Origin: Stenocarpella maydis | Lineage: Eukaryota; Ascomycota; Sordariomycetes; Diaporthales; Diaporthaceae | Assembly: GCA_002270565.1 (NCBI GenBank) | Contig: NQMI01000005.1 | Coordinates: 806,001 to 870,000, forward strand | Length of the DNA: 64,000 nucleotides | Reading direction: 5' to 3' | Shown: positions 59,273 to 64,000 of the stretch, in pieces | Layout: each line of letters opens with the position of its first letter | How positions within the stretch are numbered: position 1 is the stretch's first letter | The notes under the pieces: generated by a model | The model's input: only the letters and a program-made list of their open reading frames with translations | The model's database searches: none | What the model was told of the DNA's origin: nothing | Position numbers and translations under genes: made by a program

Positions 59273-60389
59273 AATATTTTTTGTAAATCTAATTTTATAA
59301 TCTTTATTATATAAGGATTTAACTGATAATTATAGAAATATTTAATTTAGATCAGTTTTTGTTTTTATCTTATTAAAAATATTATTTTAATTTTATTTAT
59401 ATTTATTTCTCAACTATTTAATATTATTAGAAACATTACATATATATATAAATATAATATAATAACAAAATTAATATATATAGTATATCAATATATATAT
59501 ATAACATTATAATTGTAGCTACTTAGTAGTATAGAATATAGGTAGTTTACTAGAAGCTTAATTAGGTATAGGTTATTTTTTTTTTTTTATACCCTTTTAG
59601 CTTTAACTCTTACTCTCCAATTATTTAAGCTTCTTTATCAACTTTATTAGCTTAAATATCTTAAATGGGTCCTTATAAAAATTAATCCTAATGTTCCTAA
59701 TTAGGCTTATTACCCTACTAAAAAGATTATTAACCTTTAAGATTAAAGGTTGCCCTTTAATAAGGTATATTATAGTTTTAATTACATGTTACTAAATGTT
59801 ACGCATTCAACTAGCTTAATAAGGCTAATAATCCTAAAGTATATAATTATAAGGATAATTAAAAATAAGCGAAGGTTTATTAATAAGTTTAGTTAGGCCT
59901 TAAACCTATTATTTCCGTTATTTATTTTATTAATCTCTTATTATAAGTAAATAATACTTCCTTCTCTTTAGGTTATCTTATAATATTAAGGACTGATAAT
60001 TGAAATCTTGAAACTTTATATAAATGCTACATGTTTCTTAAGCTATATAAGTTTAAGCTTATTTATAAGAAGCCTAAATTTAACTTAAATATTAAAGCTT
60101 TAGTTATTATATCTTTACTTTTACTAAAAGTAGAATACTACATAGTTTATAATTAAGGGATTATAAGGAGTCCTACTATTGTATTATAAAAGTTTAATTT
60201 AAATTACTTAAGAACAAGTTTTTAAGATTTTATTTAATGACTTAAATATAAGGAAGTATTGAATAAAATGGCGTATATATAAATACACAATATTTAAGTC
60301 TGTTAATTAAGGTAGATATTAATCATATCTAATACCTTATTTTTTTAATTATGGATATTTAATATATAATAATATAGGGCCTCATAAAG

Positions 60390-60540
60390 TAGCTAGGACT
60401 AGGAAGTAGCCAGATTTCAGCAAATCCATTAACTTTAGTATTTCTTAGCACCCGCCTAGAGCTAAATAACTAGTAAACATTAGCACTAATTAGTACTAAC
60501 TATACTTAATTACTTAAATCTAATTAATACTATAAATTTA
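60390..60540. repeat. Left end of long-TIR family, isolated
   Basis: AAGTAGCTAGGACTAGGAAG followed by ATTAGTACTAACTATACTT, matching the start of the 34583-38654 element. Confidence 0.65.
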
Positions 60541-60790
60541 ACGTATTTAACGTAAATATAATATTATTTTAAAAAGAACACGTTTTAATAAGAAAAGCAT
60601 ACTTTATACTAAATAATCCTGAGTTTACTGTTAACATTTTAATTTAATATAAATTACTAATATATATATATTTATCTTAATTAATTCTAACTAGACTAGG
60701 TTCATTACTATTTATTTAAAATGTAACTTATAAAACTGTCTTATATATTTCTTATAAGTCGTTATAATATATTTAATATTATGATGATAA

Positions 60791-61321
60791 ATAACGTGGT
60801 TTACTACTATGTTAACTATATTAGTAAGGGGATTAATAAGTACCTCTTTAATAGGAATACTAATAAAAGGGTACACTACGCAGTATTAAGGGCTGTAATA
60901 TTATTTCTTAATAAATTCAAATATATATATATTATTTAAAGATATATATAACAAACAATGTTAATATATAATATGGGTTATAAAGATACTAATATAATGT
61001 TAAATTTATAAATAATTCCATTAAGTAATAAGTAATGTATACGAACAAGAAAATGAGTTTTTTAAACTTTCGTTTTCTTTTTATATGGTTATATATTAAA
61101 ATCATATTTGGAACTCAAAATCTTTATGAAACGAATTGATAAAATCAATAATATTATTATAAGAATGTTATCAAAAATTCAATTAGCTTAATATATTATT
61201 ACTATATCTTATAAAAATATATTTAAAAATATTATGAATATTTTTATTTATGTTTAAGACGCTAGAAATTGAAAATTATTCTACTTACTAATAGTGGTTC
61301 CCTTTCTATAAACCACGTTAT
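60791..61321. mobile_element. MITE-like 531-bp element of the long-TIR family
   Basis: Starts ATAACGTGGTTTA and ends with its exact complement TAAACCACGTTAT. Inside each end, diverged copies of TTAGTAAGTAG occur. The same end sequence in diverged form is found at 38654 and 41675. With no coding capacity it would be a non-autonomous derivative. Confidence 0.6.
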
Positions 61322-64000
61322 ATTATTATTTACTTCGTTTGTTATAAATTTGAATTCTTATTATTACCAACTATTTTCAATTAGCTAATTACTTCCTCTT
61401 TTATTTTTTATTGATTATTACTAGTTTCGTTAATATTAGTACTACTTCTTAAAGCTAAACTTTATTTGTTTTAATTCTTTAATATATTATAAGCCTAAAT
61501 TTAAATTTGTTACGAATATAAACCTAACTATTTTAACGAATTTTCAATATATTATTACTTATATACCTTTTATAAACTTCTTAACGACCTCAAAATTTAA
61601 TATAAAGGAGCTGTCTAAACAATCAAATATGTTAATTTTAACAAAAAACCTGATACCAATGGCCTCATATAATTAAGTATTTATAATTTCAATTTTAAAA
61701 ATGATATAACGAGTAATAACTTTAAAGATTATAAGAAAATAATTTAGTTTTTATATATATCCAATATAGTTAGTATATTAAACGTCATTATGTTTTATTT
61801 CATTTATAAGTTTAGTCTTATCCAATATGCAAGTATACTCCTTAATTATATTATCAAATGAAAATAGAAAGATTAATAGTCATTTTTATATATATACTTT
61901 AATAAAAAGAACTCTATAATATTTAATAATTAAATGTTTTTATATAAGAAAATATAATTCTTATTTTGATATGCTTATAATTTACCTAACAACTTTATTA
62001 TCTTATAGCTTCTACATATACAAAATGTATCTCTTTATTTTTTGTTTTATATAATACTTATTAAAGACCTTAACTTATTTTAAATTGAATTTATTATTTA
62101 TTAACATGTTCAAAATAAGCTTAATTGTTTGAATTAATAGAAAGCCAGATTTCATTAAGTAATAAAAGAGATAATTAAATAAATAAATAAAGAAATATAT
62201 TAATTCTTTATATTAATATACATATACGTATTATTTATCATTAATATTTTAGCTATATAAGTCTGGTCTTGTTATATTGATTAAAATATATAATGAATAT
62301 AAATACATTTATTTAACTCACTTTAAACCTAATTCTATTAAAATATAAATTAAACCTTCCAAAATCTTATATTAATCTACTGTATATATTCTTTTTAACC
62401 TATATACTATTTAGATGTCTTTTTAAGTATTAATAACTTATTTATATGTATATAACCATTCACTAATTACTTTATTATATATATTCCTATTTATATATCT
62501 CAATTACGTTTATTCATTTTTTTTTTTATTAGTAATTATCTATTAATACTATTCTATTTTATTTTGTATTAATTGAATCCTCAAAATATTTCAAATAAAT
62601 TCAATTAAAAATGTCCTCTATGTGTGGATTTATATTACTAATATTGATATATATTTATAACTATAAACTGTTTTCCATTATTAATTATATTTTATTACGT
62701 TGTAAATTTACATATCTTATAAGTCAAAAAGTACAATAACGTTTAAAAATATAAATATTATTACTACTATCAAATTAATATTCATAAATATGTATTATAT
62801 TAGGAATGTTGTAAATTGTGATAGTAATATGTATATATTTATTAAGTTGTTTGTTGTTATATCTTATCCTCTGTGTTTTTTATTATCTGTAATTGTTGTT
62901 GGTATAATCATTAATATATAGTATTAATTCAATACCTAACTGTGTCATAAGGATGTTATAGGCGTGTGCAATTACTAATAACTACTAATTCCTAGTCCAG
63001 CTGCTTTTTAATACCTTATATTATGGGTAAACTTATAAATAATTAAATAATAAAGTTCGATTCTTCTTTAGTATTATATAATATAAATGAGATTTTAAAA
63101 ATGAATTTATTATTATGAAATAAACTTGAGTACATACTTAATTTAAAGCTCCTACTTTGAAATAAAGGCTCTTTATGTTATATAAATATACTTCAAATAC
63201 ATCTTTTGAAAGTATTTTTATAAAACTTCTCTAATTAAGTAAAATTTAAAAGTACAAATAAAGATTAACGTTTTAAAAATATTTCTTTGTAATCTTTTTT
63301 ATACAATTATAATATTTTTAGTTTTTATTATTAAACAATAAAAGAAAGGTTAATACCTATATATATAAATTATCATCGAACCTAGGTATTATTTTAGTAA
63401 TCTTCATACCTAGTTGAATTAACATGAATTAATTATCTTTAAGGGTTATAAATAATCAAATTTAAATAAGATAAATAGTTTCAAGATATTTTACTTTATT
63501 AATAATATTTAGTAGCTACTTTGTTGGTATTAAAACTAAAAGTATTGTTTTATATTATAATATTTACCCTTATACTATAGGTAAATAACCCCTAATGCAT
63601 ACTAGCGATATTTAATAAGCTATTAAATCATTAAGTTTAAAACTATCTTTAGCTATTAGCTAGTTTAATACTATTAAGAACTATATATAGATGAATTTAC
63701 TCTATAACCTAAGGCAGTTATAAATACTTTATATTTTATATACATAATTAATAATATTATATTGGGTTTAATATATTAAGTCTAAAGCTATCTCTAGCTA
63801 TGGATAACCTAGTTTATTACTATTTAGAACTATATATAGATCAATTTATTATATAACATAAAACCGTTCTTTATATATATATAAATTGATTGAAATTAGT
63901 AATATAGAAAGGCCGTAGTCTTTAAGACTGATGATTTATTTATATAATTAAATAGCTATTATAAACTTTCTTAATCTAAACGTAAAATTACTTAAGAATA

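Larger units (their letters stand above)
57412..64000. repeat. Gene-free region, RIP-like and AT-rich to the window end
   Basis: GC-balanced until about 57780, then 6.2 kb of AT-rich DNA with no frame above 60 codons. Within it I can place a long-TIR left end near 60390-60540, a MITE-like element (60791-61321) and an A/T palindrome at 59237. Everything else is unrecognised. Confidence 0.7.

Overview
This window looks like part of a filamentous ascomycete (Pezizomycotina) chromosome. Three things point that way. The genes carry short introns of 54-110 bp with GT..AG ends. The gene families are typical of such fungi: BTB protein, DDGS-type sugar-phosphate cyclase, COMT-like methyltransferase, drug-efflux MFS, P450, Baeyer-Villiger monooxygenase. 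The genes also sit as GC-balanced islands in a very AT-rich sea of transposon relics, whose conserved Gln and Trp codons have become stops and whose catalytic Asp/Glu codons have become Asn/Lys. That is the pattern left by repeat-induced point mutation (RIP). I cannot name the species.

Left arm (1-10,064): a BTB/POZ gene, then a probable mycosporine locus. It has a MysC-like ATP-grasp ligase (minus, with several apparent 1-nt indels), a 2-demethyl-4-deoxygadusol synthase (DDGS) homologue (minus, four exons), and a divergently transcribed catechol-O-methyltransferase-type gene (plus, four exons). The DDGS and methyltransferase genes share a 1.6 kb intergenic region.

Middle (10,101-29,587): two inverted copies of one 3.28 kb Tc1/mariner element, each flanked by TA. 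They bracket about 12.9 kb holding a fatty acyl-CoA reductase-like gene, a secreted FAD/dithiol oxidoreductase and a nicotinamidase, plus AT-rich relics.

Right half: a broken Zn2Cys6 regulator start beside an intact four-exon MFS transporter (30.7-34.1 kb); a long-TIR DNA element with a solo LTR nested in one TIR (34.6-38.7 kb); an intact P450 (39.3-40.9 kb); and two oppositely oriented Ty3/gypsy relics (41.7-50.4 kb). The gypsy region includes a perfect 312-bp inverted repeat and two single-N assembly joins.

Beyond these lies a three-gene set of OYE-family ene-reductase, Baeyer-Villiger monooxygenase and HSL-type esterase (51.4-57.4 kb). These chemistries fit in sequence: reduce an enone, insert oxygen to give an ester or lactone, hydrolyse it. 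From 57.8 kb to the end I see only AT-rich relics, including a MITE-like element.

Exon-intron models were built by hand from splice motifs, frame continuity and family resemblance. No search or alignment was run.
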